Assembly (NCBI RefSeq): GCF_019977195.1
Contig: NZ_AP024643.1
Coordinates: forward strand, 1,302,001 to 1,366,000
Length of the DNA stretch: 64,000 bases
Direction of reading: 5' to 3'
Source of the DNA: Arthrobacter sp. StoSoilA2
GTDB taxonomy: Bacteria; Actinomycetota; Actinomycetes; Actinomycetales; Micrococcaceae
The notes beneath the pieces were generated by a model. It worked only from the letters and a program-made list of their open reading frames with translations, ran no database searches and had not been told where the DNA came from. Shown here in pieces: positions 31,415-39,810 of the stretch. The translations under genes were made by a program, and so were the position numbers. How positions within the stretch are numbered: the first letter of the stretch is position 1; each line of letters starts with the position of its first letter.

Positions 31415-32515
31415 CTAACGGTCGGCCAGGAAACGCTGAGGCGCCACACCGCCGTCGACGATGTCTTTCAGCACCCGGCCGATAGCCGGCGTGAACTTGA
31501 AACCGTGCCCGGAGAACCCGGCGCCCACCACCAGTGGGCCAAAACGGTCCAGCACAAAGTCCTCCGTGGGCGTGGTGGTGTACGTGCAGCTGATGGGAAC
31601 CGCCGTTGAAGGGTCGACGCCGGGAAGCCACTCTTGCGCGTAACGCACCAAGGCGTCGAGCTGCTCGGGTATGGGCTGGAACGTGCGCTCGTCCGGATCC
31701 ATCACGGGGCCGACGCCATGCCAGCCCGCTTTGACGCCCTCGCCGGGGGTGAGCATGCCGTAGACAGGGCTGTACCAGTACTCGTACGCGGGATCGTCAA
31801 AATCCGGGGTGTGGTTGAAGCTTGGCCACACGAGCGTGTTGTCCACGGGGGTGAAGTGGGCAGGCTGCTCCTGGGTAACAACCAGTGGCGGTAGCTTCGC
31901 GTGGTCGCCGAGGACCTTGTTCGTCCAGGCGCCGGCGGTGACCACCACCCGGTTGGCTGTGTACTCGGTCTCGTCCGTCACGACCACCACGCTTTCGGCA
32001 CCGTCGACGCGGATGTCGCGGACCGGCGTCGAGTATTTGAAGATGGCGCCATGGGACTCGGCGGCCGTTCGAAGTGCCACCAGTGCATTGGCTGAACGGA
32101 CCCGTCCGGATCCGGGAACGAAGAGCACATCGGTGGCGAAGTTCATGCCTTGCCATCGGTCCATGGCCTCATCGGCTGAGATGAAGTAGCTTTCGATGCC
32201 GCGTTCCTGATGGGCCGCTTGGACGGTCCGGAGCCGCTCGACGTTGCCGTGGTTCGCCAGCCCCACCAGGTCCAGCAGCGGCGCCCCTGTTTCCGCAGCG
32301 AGTTCGTCCCACAGGGTCTTGGCCTCGGCGAGGAGGTCCAGGTAGTCGGCCTCGGCGTAGGCGGTGTTGAAGTTGCGCGTGGCGCCGTGGGAGGCACCGA
32401 TGTGGTGACCGGCCTCGAACTGCTCCAGCAGGACCACGGACTTACCGCTCCGGGCCAACTGCCACGCGGCGGCCGATCCCATTGCTCCTCCGCCAACAAC
32501 TACGACGTCCACCAT
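31415..32515 (-). CDS. FAD-dependent amine oxidase of the monomeric sarcosine oxidase / N-methyltryptophan oxidase type
   Basis: 366 residues from the ATG at 32515 with GGAG upstream; the longer frame to 32785 is not used because the FAD motif must be N-terminal. VVVVGGGAMGSAAAWQLARSG is the dinucleotide fold, with LLEQF as strand 2. HHIGASHGATRNFNTAY holds the residues around the covalently bound flavin in MSOX relatives. The C-terminus CTYTTTPTEDFVLDRFG and GAGFSGHGFKFTPAIGRVL is characteristic. It oxidises a secondary amine; the exact substrate (sarcosine, N-methyl amino acid) is open. Confidence 0.88.
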   Translation of the reverse strand: MVDVVVVGGGAMGSAAAWQLARSGKSVVLLEQFEAGHHIGASHGATRNFNTAYAEADYLDLLAEAKTLWDELAAETGAPLLDLVGLANHGNVERLRTVQAAHQERGIESYFISADEAMDRWQGMNFATDVLFVPGSGRVRSANALVALRTAAESHGAIFKYSTPVRDIRVDGAESVVVVTDETEYTANRVVVTAGAWTNKVLGDHAKLPPLVVTQEQPAHFTPVDNTLVWPSFNHTPDFDDPAYEYWYSPVYGMLTPGEGVKAGWHGVGPVMDPDERTFQPIPEQLDALVRYAQEWLPGVDPSTAVPISCTYTTTPTEDFVLDRFGPLVVGAGFSGHGFKFTPAIGRVLKDIVDGGVAPQRFLADR

Positions 32516-32572
32516 GCCAGCTCCATCCACCCTCGGCCCACTATCAGGTTCCATTCTGCCCCCACCCGTGCA

Positions 32573-32634
32573 ACCAGGTCGCAGCAGATGCCCTTTTGAG
32601 CGCTCAAAACGGCATCTGCTGCTACTTACTTGGG
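32573..32634. repeat. Dispersed palindromic element, copy C
   Basis: A 42-base palindrome (32581-32622) with GCAGCAGATGCC and GGCATCTGCTGC arms around TTTTGAGCGCTCAAAA, with a single mismatched pair. The flanks AGGTCGCAGCAG and TGCTGCTACTTACTTGGG match the other copies. Unlike copies A, B and D it lies between two divergent genes. Confidence 0.82.
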
Positions 32635-32671
32635 TTGGCGCTCGTCGCAAAGGCATGGAAGATTGGGACCC

Positions 32672-33112
32672 GTGAAATTCCTTCACCCGTCTCCCAAGTC
32701 CTCTGCCCGCGGCGTCACGATCCTGCGCGTGGTGTTCGGCGCACTGATCATGGTGCATGGCATCCAAAAGTTCGTTGCCGGTCACGCCGCCTTCGCTGCG
32801 TCGGTTGCTGCCATGGGCGTGCAGAAGCCCGAGATCGTTGCCTGGCTGGTCATCGCAGGGGAGATTGGACTGGGGCTGCTCCTGGTCCTCGGGGCCCTGA
32901 CCAGGGTGGCCGGTTTCCTTGCGGCAATCATGTTCGCCGGCATCTGGTTCGTCACGGAAGCCGGCAAGCCGCTGCTTACGGACAAGTCCGGTGTCAATGC
33001 CGAACTCCTGATCGTCTACGTCGCGATTTCAGTGGCGTTCGTGTTCCTCGGGCCCGGCGCCTGGTCGCTGGACCGCAAGCTGGCCAGGCAGCCGATCGGC
33101 CAACGTCGCTAA
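32672..33112 (+). CDS. DoxX-family membrane protein
   Basis: 146 residues from the GTG at 32672; a TTG/ATG reading from 32630 starts inside the palindromic element's edge and is less likely. Four membrane helices are present. Family motifs are VTILRVVFGALIMVHGIQKF near the N-terminus, GEIGLGLLLVLGALTRVAGF in the middle, and EAGKPLLTDKSGVNAELLIVYV with a late FLGPGAWSLDR. DoxX/MhqP-type proteins occur in redox-stress settings; the exact role is unknown. Confidence 0.85.
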   Translation: MKFLHPSPKSSARGVTILRVVFGALIMVHGIQKFVAGHAAFAASVAAMGVQKPEIVAWLVIAGEIGLGLLLVLGALTRVAGFLAAIMFAGIWFVTEAGKPLLTDKSGVNAELLIVYVAISVAFVFLGPGAWSLDRKLARQPIGQRR

Positions 33113-33190
33113 GGCCAGTGGCGTCAAGGCCAGCGACGTTAATACAGCCGGGTTAACTCCCGACGGCGGCACACGCCGAACGCGGTAACC

Positions 33191-34261
33191 TCACCGCGCG
33201 TCGTTCGGGTACCGGATACCCAGTTGAGACCGCACGCCGTCGAACAAGCGCATGACGTTGATGGAGTCCTCCAGCGGCATGACCGGGCTCTCCAGCAGGC
33301 CCTGTTGAATGCACCGTGTCACTTCGCGGAGTTCGTAGGTGTAGCCGACGCCCACCACATCGAATCGTTCATGCCGCGGCTCATCCCAACCAACACGGAT
33401 CAGCAGTTCCCGGGGGTTGTTCACCGAGCCCACCGTCTGCAGATACCCGAGCCCGCCCGCCACCGTGGCAGTGCGTGGACCGTGGGCCGTCAGGGAAGAG
33501 GTTAATTGCGCCTGGGCGCCGCTGGCGTAACCGAGCGTCAGCGCATTCTGGGTGTCCACGCCGTCCTCGTTCAGCGTGCCGATCGCGGTCACTGACTGTG
33601 GGAAGCCCAGCGTTCCCAAGGCCCAGAGCAACGGGTAGACGGTGATGTCCAGCAGTGCCCCGCCTCCGTCGTTGAGTGCCCAGATGCGGGCGGATGGATC
33701 GTAGGGTGCAGGGAAGCCCAGGTCCGCGCTGACCCACTGGGTGTGCCCGATTTCCCCTGACGCCGCAATGGAAAAGGCGCGCTGCATGCTTGGCAGGAAG
33801 CGGCTCCAGACTGCCTCCATGAAGAACACCTTGTGCTCGCGGGCCAGCCTCACCAGCTCGGTGGCTTCGCGGGCGTTGATGGTGAGTGCTTTCTCGCAGA
33901 GCACATGTTTGCCTGCACGCATGGCCGCCGCGGCGATCTGGAAATGCTGTGCGTGGGGTGTGGCCACGTAAACCACGTCGACGGCGGGATCCTCGAACAG
34001 TCGCTCGTAGCCGGGGACACCGGCGTCGTTCCCGTACGCCTTGGCGAAACCAAGTGTGTGCGCAAAAGCGTCCGCGGCAGCCTGGGTCCTTGAGCTCACG
34101 GCGTAGAGTTCCGCGTCCTCCAGCAGGGAAAGGTCCAGGGAAACACTGTTGGCGATGTTGCCTGTGGACACGACTCCCCATCGCAAACGCTGGCCGGTTG
34201 CAGCACGGGGATCCTGGTTGGTCTGGGTGGACAGCCACGGCTTGGCGATAGGGAGAGTCAT
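33191..34261 (-). CDS. Gfo/Idh/MocA-family NAD(P)-dependent oxidoreductase
   Basis: 356 residues from the ATG at 34261 (GAGAGG 9 bases upstream). The N-terminal Rossmann domain shows LRWGVVSTGNIANSVSLDL, ELYAVSSRTQAAADAFA, DVVYVATPHAQHF and the lysine motif GKHVLCEKALTINAREA (EKxxT). The C-terminal domain has MEAVWSRFLPSM, DLGFPAPYDPSARI and GGGALLDITVYPLLWA with the conserved Asp, as in trans-dihydrodiol or sugar dehydrogenases. It oxidises or reduces a polyol or sugar derivative; the substrate is not evident. Confidence 0.9.
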   Translation of the reverse strand: MTLPIAKPWLSTQTNQDPRAATGQRLRWGVVSTGNIANSVSLDLSLLEDAELYAVSSRTQAAADAFAHTLGFAKAYGNDAGVPGYERLFEDPAVDVVYVATPHAQHFQIAAAAMRAGKHVLCEKALTINAREATELVRLAREHKVFFMEAVWSRFLPSMQRAFSIAASGEIGHTQWVSADLGFPAPYDPSARIWALNDGGGALLDITVYPLLWALGTLGFPQSVTAIGTLNEDGVDTQNALTLGYASGAQAQLTSSLTAHGPRTATVAGGLGYLQTVGSVNNPRELLIRVGWDEPRHERFDVVGVGYTYELREVTRCIQQGLLESPVMPLEDSINVMRLFDGVRSQLGIRYPNDAR

Positions 34262-34400
34262 GCCTGTCATCCTCTCATTTCCGACACTGTAAGCATTCTG
34301 TCGAGTCGCCCGAATGTCAGGCCAAACTATATTCCTCGCCTAGGCTGAGGGAATCATCCCTCGCAGAGGTTCTGTGGGGAGTTACCGAAATGGAGCAGGG

Positions 34401-35498
34401 ATGGGTATTTTTCGGCGCGTCATTTTGCCGGTTTCCTGGCTGGTGGTTTTCGCAATAATTGCGGTGGCTTTGGTCAAGATCGCTTTCGTAGACGGCCTTA
34501 AGCCATCTGATTCCGGGCCCGCGCCCTTGGCGCAAGTGGACATACCGGTGGTCCCGGCCACCCGTGCAACTGTCACTAATACTGTGGAAATCAAGGGCAC
34601 CGTTCAGAGCGACGCCGCTGAAGCCATACGGAGCACATCGGCTGGCAAGGTCATCAAGGTCTTCGTGGAGCAAGGCGCCACTGTGGCCAGGGGCGACGCC
34701 CTGTTCCAGGTCAAAGCAGAACGCGCTGTGACATCCGCGCAGCCATCGAAGGACGGAATGTCCTCGGCGCCCAAGCCTGTATATGACTACTTCGACGTCC
34801 TGGCACCCAGCAGCGGTACCCTGCAGTCCCTGACCACGCTGATCGACCAGCAGGTGAGCGTCGGGGAAAGTGTCGGCAAGATCGACCCCGGAACGTACAC
34901 CGTGGCCGGCTCGGTCACGGCCGCCCAGCAGTACCGCCTGCTCGGCAAGCCCGGCCCGGCAGAGATCGCTTTGGTTGGCGGGCCGGCACCGTTCCAGTGC
35001 ACCGAGGTGACGCTCAAGAACAACGCGTCCGACGACGGCGGAGGCACCTCGGGTGGTTTGTCGTCCACAGGCGGAGGTGCTGGCATGGGTGTCGGCGGGG
35101 CAGTCGCAATCCCCGGTGGGGGCGGCGGCCAGTCGCAGGACGGTGGCACGCCCACGGGAACGCTGAGCTGCGCCATCCCGGCTGGGCATGAAGTCTTTGC
35201 CGGACTTGGCGCGACCATGACCGTCAGTGCGGGCGTCGCCGCCGATGTGGTGACGGTTCCGCTGACCTCGGTGAAGGGCAGCGTGAAGGACGGCATCGTC
35301 TGGATTGCGGGCGCAGGAGGGAGCGGGGCTGCTCCGGAGGAGCGCACCGTACAGCTTGGTTTGAATGATGGCAACGTAGTTGAAGTGACGTCCGGCTTGA
35401 CCGAGGGCGAGCAGGTCCTCGAGTTCGTGCCAGGCGCTCCGGCTGCCCCGGACCCCATGATGGGCCCTGGGCAGGGCACCTACATTCCGGCGGGTTAA
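34401..35498 (+). CDS. HlyD/MacA-like membrane fusion adaptor
   Basis: 365 residues from the ATG at 34401 (GGAG 5 bases upstream). The N-terminus carries one membrane helix (VILPVSWLVVFAIIAVALVKI). A lipoyl-like half-motif follows (RSTSAGKVIKVFVEQGATVARGDALF), partnered by SSGTLQSLTTLIDQQVSVGESV later. A Gly-rich insert sits around residue 210-260. The C-terminal beta domain has VVTVPLTSVKGSVKDGIVW and LTEGEQVLEF. It would link the ABC transporter encoded next (2-base gap) to the cell exterior, in a Gram-positive MacA-like fashion. Confidence 0.82.
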   Translation: MGIFRRVILPVSWLVVFAIIAVALVKIAFVDGLKPSDSGPAPLAQVDIPVVPATRATVTNTVEIKGTVQSDAAEAIRSTSAGKVIKVFVEQGATVARGDALFQVKAERAVTSAQPSKDGMSSAPKPVYDYFDVLAPSSGTLQSLTTLIDQQVSVGESVGKIDPGTYTVAGSVTAAQQYRLLGKPGPAEIALVGGPAPFQCTEVTLKNNASDDGGGTSGGLSSTGGGAGMGVGGAVAIPGGGGGQSQDGGTPTGTLSCAIPAGHEVFAGLGATMTVSAGVAADVVTVPLTSVKGSVKDGIVWIAGAGGSGAAPEERTVQLGLNDGNVVEVTSGLTEGEQVLEFVPGAPAAPDPMMGPGQGTYIPAG

Positions 35499-35500
35499 GC

Positions 35501-36232
35501 ATGGACGCGATGAGCACCAACGAAACCCTCGTCAGCCTCCGCTCAGTGACCCGTTCCGTGACGCTGCCGGACGAGCAGCAACTGCATATCCTCCGAGGCG
35601 TCGATCTTGAGGTCCAGAGCGGTGACCACACGGCCATTGTCGGCCGGTCAGGATGCGGAAAGTCGACACTGCTCAACCTCTTGGGGCTACTGGATGTCCC
35701 CACGTCCGGTGAACTGGAATTCCTCGGCAGCCCTGCGGACCGGTTGAGCAGCAACGCCCGCGCCAGCCTGCGTGGTTCCACAGTTGGCTTCGTGTTCCAG
35801 CAGTTCAATCTGTTGCCGGGACGCAATGCTTTGGACAACGTCATCACTCCCTTGTTTTACGCCAAGGGCAGGGAGTTTTGGCGCCGCCGCGAACTGGCCA
35901 TGGACATGTTGGACCGCGTTGGATTGGCCGCCCGAGCCAACACCATGCCAAACATGCTGTCCGGCGGTGAACAGCAACGCGTTGCCATCGCACGCGCCTT
36001 GGTCCGCAGGCCACGGCTCATCCTTGCCGATGAACCAACAGGCGCATTGGACGTGGAAACCGGTCAGGCTGTCATGGCCTTGCTGGACACCGTGGCCACG
36101 GAAACAGCGGCCGCACTGGTGATCATCACGCACGATACCAATGTGGCGGCACTGGCCCGTGCCTGCTATCGATTGGACTCGGGCGTACTGACCCCGCTGG
36201 CACTTGCCGAAACAGCAGGAGTCAGCGCATGA
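35501..36232 (+). CDS. MacB/LolD-type ABC transporter ATP-binding protein
   Basis: 243 residues. Walker A is VGRSGCGKSTLLN, the Q-loop FQQFNLLPGRNALDNV, the signature LSGGEQQRVAIARAL, Walker B RLILADEPTG-AL and the switch His in VIITHD. The GFVFQQFNLLP text and EPTGALD are typical of the MacB/LolD/FtsE group that drives mechanotransmission across the envelope. An ATG at 35510 is an alternative start. It overlaps the permease gene by ATGA. Confidence 0.92.
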   Translation: MDAMSTNETLVSLRSVTRSVTLPDEQQLHILRGVDLEVQSGDHTAIVGRSGCGKSTLLNLLGLLDVPTSGELEFLGSPADRLSSNARASLRGSTVGFVFQQFNLLPGRNALDNVITPLFYAKGREFWRRRELAMDMLDRVGLAARANTMPNMLSGGEQQRVAIARALVRRPRLILADEPTGALDVETGQAVMALLDTVATETAAALVIITHDTNVAALARACYRLDSGVLTPLALAETAGVSA

Positions 36233-37410
36233 CCGGCTTCATGTCCACGCTGGTGGAAGCCTGGCAGGAACTCCGGATCAACAAGGTGCGGATACTCTTG
36301 GCCCTCCTTGGGGTCGCCTTGTCTGTTGCTGCGCTGACATCCGTGGTGGGCCTCGGCAGCCTGGTACGCGAAGGGATCAAAGTGCAGTCCGAACGCGATG
36401 GAGGCCGCGTGGCAACGTTGACGCTGGGCGTCAACGGCCCGACCGCTCCCGATGCCGAAAAACTGGAGAAAGCCTACGAAGGAATCCAGCAGCGTTACGG
36501 CATCACCACGTCTGCACATGTGGGCCGCACCCAGGCGGGCTTCCAGTTTCCCCGCGGCGTGACCACCGTGAACATGACCATCGTGGACATCGGGTATGGC
36601 ACCATACACCGCGTGCCCCTCACGCAAGGGACGTGGTTCGCCGCCGACGACGACCAAAGGCTCGCACCCGCCGTCGTGGTCTCCGAAGGCTTTTACAACC
36701 AAGCGGGCAGGCCCAACCTGGCCACCAACCCCACCGTCACCATCCCAGGTGACCAGCCGGCAACGGCGGTGATTATCGGCGTCGTTCCCGATACCTGGCC
36801 CGACTCTCCTCCATCCGCGTTCATCCTCACCAACGCTGCGGCAATGACCGGTATGCAAGCTGATATGTCCGAGTTCAAGATCTGGGTGGGGGAGGAACAG
36901 GCCGCCGCACTGACCGCCGCCATCTCGGCGGACCTGCAGGGACAGTTCCCGGGATACTACGTTCAAGCCCAACGCGTCGACTTCGCCGCCTACGGTGATC
37001 CGCTGGGACCGGCACAGTGGATTGTGGGCGGCGTAGCCGGACTGGTGCTCCTGCTCGGGGCAGTGGGAATGCTCAACATTTCCATGGTCACCGTGCGCTA
37101 CAGGGTAAGGGAAATCGGCATCCGACGCAGTTTCGGTGCGACGTCCGGCCGGATCTTCTTCGGCGTCATGATGGAATCCGTCGTAGCCACGGCGGTTGCC
37201 GGAATAGCAGGCGTCATGCTGGCTGTCGCAGTGGTGAAGAACCCTTGGATCGAGTCAAAGGTAGCGCCCGGCCTGACCGAATATCCGTCCTTCCCCGTAG
37301 ACGCAGCGCTCCTGGGCCTTGGCGCGGCTGTCCTTGTGGGCGCACTCGCCGGAGCCATCCCGGCGCTCGTGGCGGTGCGCGTCAAGGTCATCGATGCAAT
37401 CCGCTTTTGA
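36229..37410 (+). CDS. MacB-type ABC transporter permease (FtsX-like)
   Basis: 393 residues with the MacB topology. One N-terminal helix (VRILLALLGVALSVAALTSVVGLGS) is followed by a ~220-residue extracellular MacB-PCD domain (VTTVNMTIVDIGYGTIHRVPL, then PAVVVSEGFYNQAG). Three C-terminal helices come last, with the FtsX motif YRVREIGIRRSFGATSGRIF. With the adaptor and ATPase it forms a complete tripartite-like exporter of unknown cargo, perhaps peptides or antibiotics. Its 3' end overlaps the convergent ATPase gene by 23 bases. Confidence 0.9.
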   Translation: MTGFMSTLVEAWQELRINKVRILLALLGVALSVAALTSVVGLGSLVREGIKVQSERDGGRVATLTLGVNGPTAPDAEKLEKAYEGIQQRYGITTSAHVGRTQAGFQFPRGVTTVNMTIVDIGYGTIHRVPLTQGTWFAADDDQRLAPAVVVSEGFYNQAGRPNLATNPTVTIPGDQPATAVIIGVVPDTWPDSPPSAFILTNAAAMTGMQADMSEFKIWVGEEQAAALTAAISADLQGQFPGYYVQAQRVDFAAYGDPLGPAQWIVGGVAGLVLLLGAVGMLNISMVTVRYRVREIGIRRSFGATSGRIFFGVMMESVVATAVAGIAGVMLAVAVVKNPWIESKVAPGLTEYPSFPVDAALLGLGAAVLVGALAGAIPALVAVRVKVIDAIRF

Positions 37411-38080
37411 CCTCCTCCGTGAGCCGGCCCTGCTGAAGCCGGAAACAGCGTTCCGTTTTTTGGGCCAGGCTCCGGTCGTGGGTGACAACCAGAATGGTGG
37501 TGTTATGGTCCCGGCTCAGTGAGCTCAGCAGCTCAATGATGTGCTCGCCGGTCTGCTCATCCAGGTTTCCCGTGGGCTCATCGGCAAGGATCAGCTTGGG
37601 CTCGTTGGCCAGTGCCCGGGCGATCGCGACGCGTTGCTGCTCGCCACCGGAAAGGCGGTTGATCCGGCGCGACTGCTTTTCCGGATCCAACTGCACCTGC
37701 TCCAGCAATTCCTTGGCGCGCTTCAGCCGCGCAGCCTTCCGGACCCCGGCGAACTCCATGGGCAGCATGACGTTGTCCACGGCGCTGAGGTTCGGGATCA
37801 GGTTGAATTGTTGGAACACGAAGCCGATATCACGACGGCGGTACTCGGTCAGCTTCCTGTCCGGCAGTCCCGCCAGGCTGACGCCATCCACGACGACGTC
37901 TCCGCTGGTTGGTTTGTCCAGCGCACCCAGGAGCGACAACAGCGTGCTTTTGCCGCTGCCGCTCTTGCCGACGATGGAAGCAAGAGATCCCTTCTCCAGC
38001 TGGAAACTCACACCATTGACAGGCTTGATGGTCCTGTCACCGGACTTGAACTGACGGACCAGGTCCTTGACTTCAATCAC
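37388..38080 (-). CDS. MacB/LolD-type ABC transporter ATP-binding protein (second module)
   Basis: 230 residues. Walker A VGKSGSGKSTLLSLLG, Q-loop FQQFNLIPNLSAVDNV, signature RLSGGEQQRVAIARAL, Walker B KLILADEPTGNLD and H-loop VVTHD are all intact. It is encoded 2 bases after the permease gene at 38083 on the same strand, so the two form a transporter. It converges on, and overlaps by 23 bases, the permease of the first module. The presence of two related exporters end to end suggests a past duplication, though the sequences have diverged. Confidence 0.92.
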   Translation of the reverse strand: MIEVKDLVRQFKSGDRTIKPVNGVSFQLEKGSLASIVGKSGSGKSTLLSLLGALDKPTSGDVVVDGVSLAGLPDRKLTEYRRRDIGFVFQQFNLIPNLSAVDNVMLPMEFAGVRKAARLKRAKELLEQVQLDPEKQSRRINRLSGGEQQRVAIARALANEPKLILADEPTGNLDEQTGEHIIELLSSLSRDHNTTILVVTHDRSLAQKTERCFRLQQGRLTEEVKSGLHR

Positions 38081-38082
38081 GG

Positions 38083-39510
38083 CTATTCTCCTCGGAGTAC
38101 TTCGATGGGACGGATGCGGGCGGTCAGCAAGGCCGGGACCAATGCGCCGATGATGGCCACCGCGAAGACCGCGGCGATGCCTGCAGCGATGACGCCGGGG
38201 GAGGCGCTCGCAGTGACGGAAGTGAGCAATTGGGAGGCCCCGCCGAACGGACCGCCCTGGCCGCCGGCGAAACCTCCACCGGCGAACCCTCCACCGCCGA
38301 AGCCGCCCGCGCGCTGGGTGGCTGGGGCCGCCGTCGTGCTTGTGTTGGAACTGATCAGCGCGGACGCGATACTGCCGCTGGCGAGCGATGCAATGGCGGC
38401 ACCCACCACGCTGCCCAAAGCCACAAGTACCAGCGATTCCAGGACGAACTGGAGGCCGATAGTGCGGTTCCGGGCACCGATGGCCTTCAGCACGCCAATT
38501 TCGCGGCGGCGTTCCCGGACCAGCATCACCATGATCAGCAGGATGATGAGTCCGGCGGTAGCGAGTGCAGCAATGAACGCGACCAGGGAGATGTTCTTGA
38601 CGCTGTCCAGCGAACTGACCGCGGTTTCGAGGTTGCGTTGGCCTTGGGTGACGTCTGCTTTGCCGGTTCCCAACGCGGCCTGGACGGCCGTCTTGGTGCT
38701 GTCGACGTTTTCCATGCTGTTGACCGTGACGATCATCGTGGAGAGCTCGTCAGGGGTACCCGCCAGCGTCTGGGCCTCGGGCAATGTCACGTACACGGCG
38801 TTGTTGCCGAAGGCGGTTCCGGCGTCGAAGATGCCCGCCACCGTGAAGGTCTTGTCCTGGATGGTGAACGTCGAGCCGACCGTAAGGCTGTTCTTCTCGG
38901 CCAGCGTCGTTCCTACCAGCGCTTTTGCCTGGGCCGTGGCGTAGTCGCCCAAGCCCGTGCCGCTGGTGATGTCCAAGGCCTTGCCGGTGCTGTCGACCTC
39001 GGCGCCGATGCCCGTGGCCGTAATAGGAAGGGTGCGAACCCGTTGGGCGGTGCCCGCACCTCCGGTGTTGGTGGTGGAGCCGTTGCGGTTGCCGAGGGTG
39101 CCTGCATCGATGGCTGCCGTGAGGTTGGTGGTGACGCTGGCCTGCTGCCCGCCGGGACCGAAACCGCCCTGAACGGCTTGCTCGGTGGTGCCTGTTTCTG
39201 CCGTCGCCGTTTGCAGACGCAGCGCCTTGGTACCCACCACGGACGTCACGTTGGTGACCGAGGCTGCCGTCTGCGCTTGAGCAGCGGTGAGCGGTTCGCC
39301 GCCACCTTCGAAGCCCTGCCCACCAGCCGGATTCACTGTCAGGGTGGTGCCCACGGAAGCATTGAGCTCCTGGACCTTGGCACCCACGGCCTGGTTGGCG
39401 ACAAGCATGGCCAACGCCAGGCCGATCGCTACGGCCAGCACAGCGACTACCGCGGCCGTTCTGATTTTGTTGCGGAAGGCATTGCCTACGCTTCGGGCAA
39501 GGACGCTCAC
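38083..39510 (-). CDS. MacB-type ABC transporter permease (second module)
   Basis: 475 residues. N-terminal helix AAVVAVLAVAIGLALAMLVANQAVG, then a large extracellular domain of ~270 residues (TLTVNPAGGQGFEGGGEPL, VGSTFTIQDKTFTVAGIFD). The C-terminal FtsX core follows: ALATAGLIILLIMVMLVRERRREIGVLKAIGARN with the conserved RxREIGxLxAxGA motif. A Gly/Phe-rich loop (GGFGGGGFAGGGFAGG) lies before the last helix. The start at 39510 has AAAGGAG upstream. No adaptor gene accompanies this pair. Confidence 0.9.
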   Translation of the reverse strand: MSVLARSVGNAFRNKIRTAAVVAVLAVAIGLALAMLVANQAVGAKVQELNASVGTTLTVNPAGGQGFEGGGEPLTAAQAQTAASVTNVTSVVGTKALRLQTATAETGTTEQAVQGGFGPGGQQASVTTNLTAAIDAGTLGNRNGSTTNTGGAGTAQRVRTLPITATGIGAEVDSTGKALDITSGTGLGDYATAQAKALVGTTLAEKNSLTVGSTFTIQDKTFTVAGIFDAGTAFGNNAVYVTLPEAQTLAGTPDELSTMIVTVNSMENVDSTKTAVQAALGTGKADVTQGQRNLETAVSSLDSVKNISLVAFIAALATAGLIILLIMVMLVRERRREIGVLKAIGARNRTIGLQFVLESLVLVALGSVVGAAIASLASGSIASALISSNTSTTAAPATQRAGGFGGGGFAGGGFAGGQGGPFGGASQLLTSVTASASPGVIAAGIAAVFAVAIIGALVPALLTARIRPIEVLRGE

Positions 39511-39664
39511 GTTTCTCCTTTGGACCTGCTGGGTTCCGCAGACCGCTGGCTCGCGGGCTGCAGGTCCAACACTGCTGAGCGCTGCTGTGCGGGAAGCCTG
39601 CCGAAGCTATGTGTGGGCTGTGAAATGTGCGGAGGTCAGGCAGGTCCGGATTCCGAACGACCTC

Positions 39665-39724
39665 TTGACAGCGTGACGAGCTGCACAGGCATAATAGGAC
39701 AGCCCCTTGAGAAAGCGCTTTCTC
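39665..39724 (+). promoter_or_regulatory. Promoter with LacI-type operator before the pectate lyase gene
   Basis: TTGACA (39665-39670) and CATAAT (39690-39695) form a plausible promoter with a long 19-base spacer. Thirteen bases further is a perfect 16-bp palindrome, GAGAAAGCGCTTTCTC (39709-39724), of the AAAGCGCTTT class bound by LacI/GalR-family repressors. Placed just after the expected start point, it would block transcription of the secreted pectate lyase. The regulator is not encoded in this window. Confidence 0.75.
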
Positions 39725-39810
39725 GCAGTGAGGGCAAGGAAAAGCAGTTAGTCGAATCGCCCATTCCCGCTACCAGGCATGTGCTCTTTGGCGTGCCGGA
39801 AAACAGGCCA

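Noticed and set aside
38230..39810. N-terminal extension of the pectate lyase frame over 1.5 kb
   Set aside because: Lies antisense to the ABC permease gene and lacks sense; the signal peptide follows the ATG at 39811.
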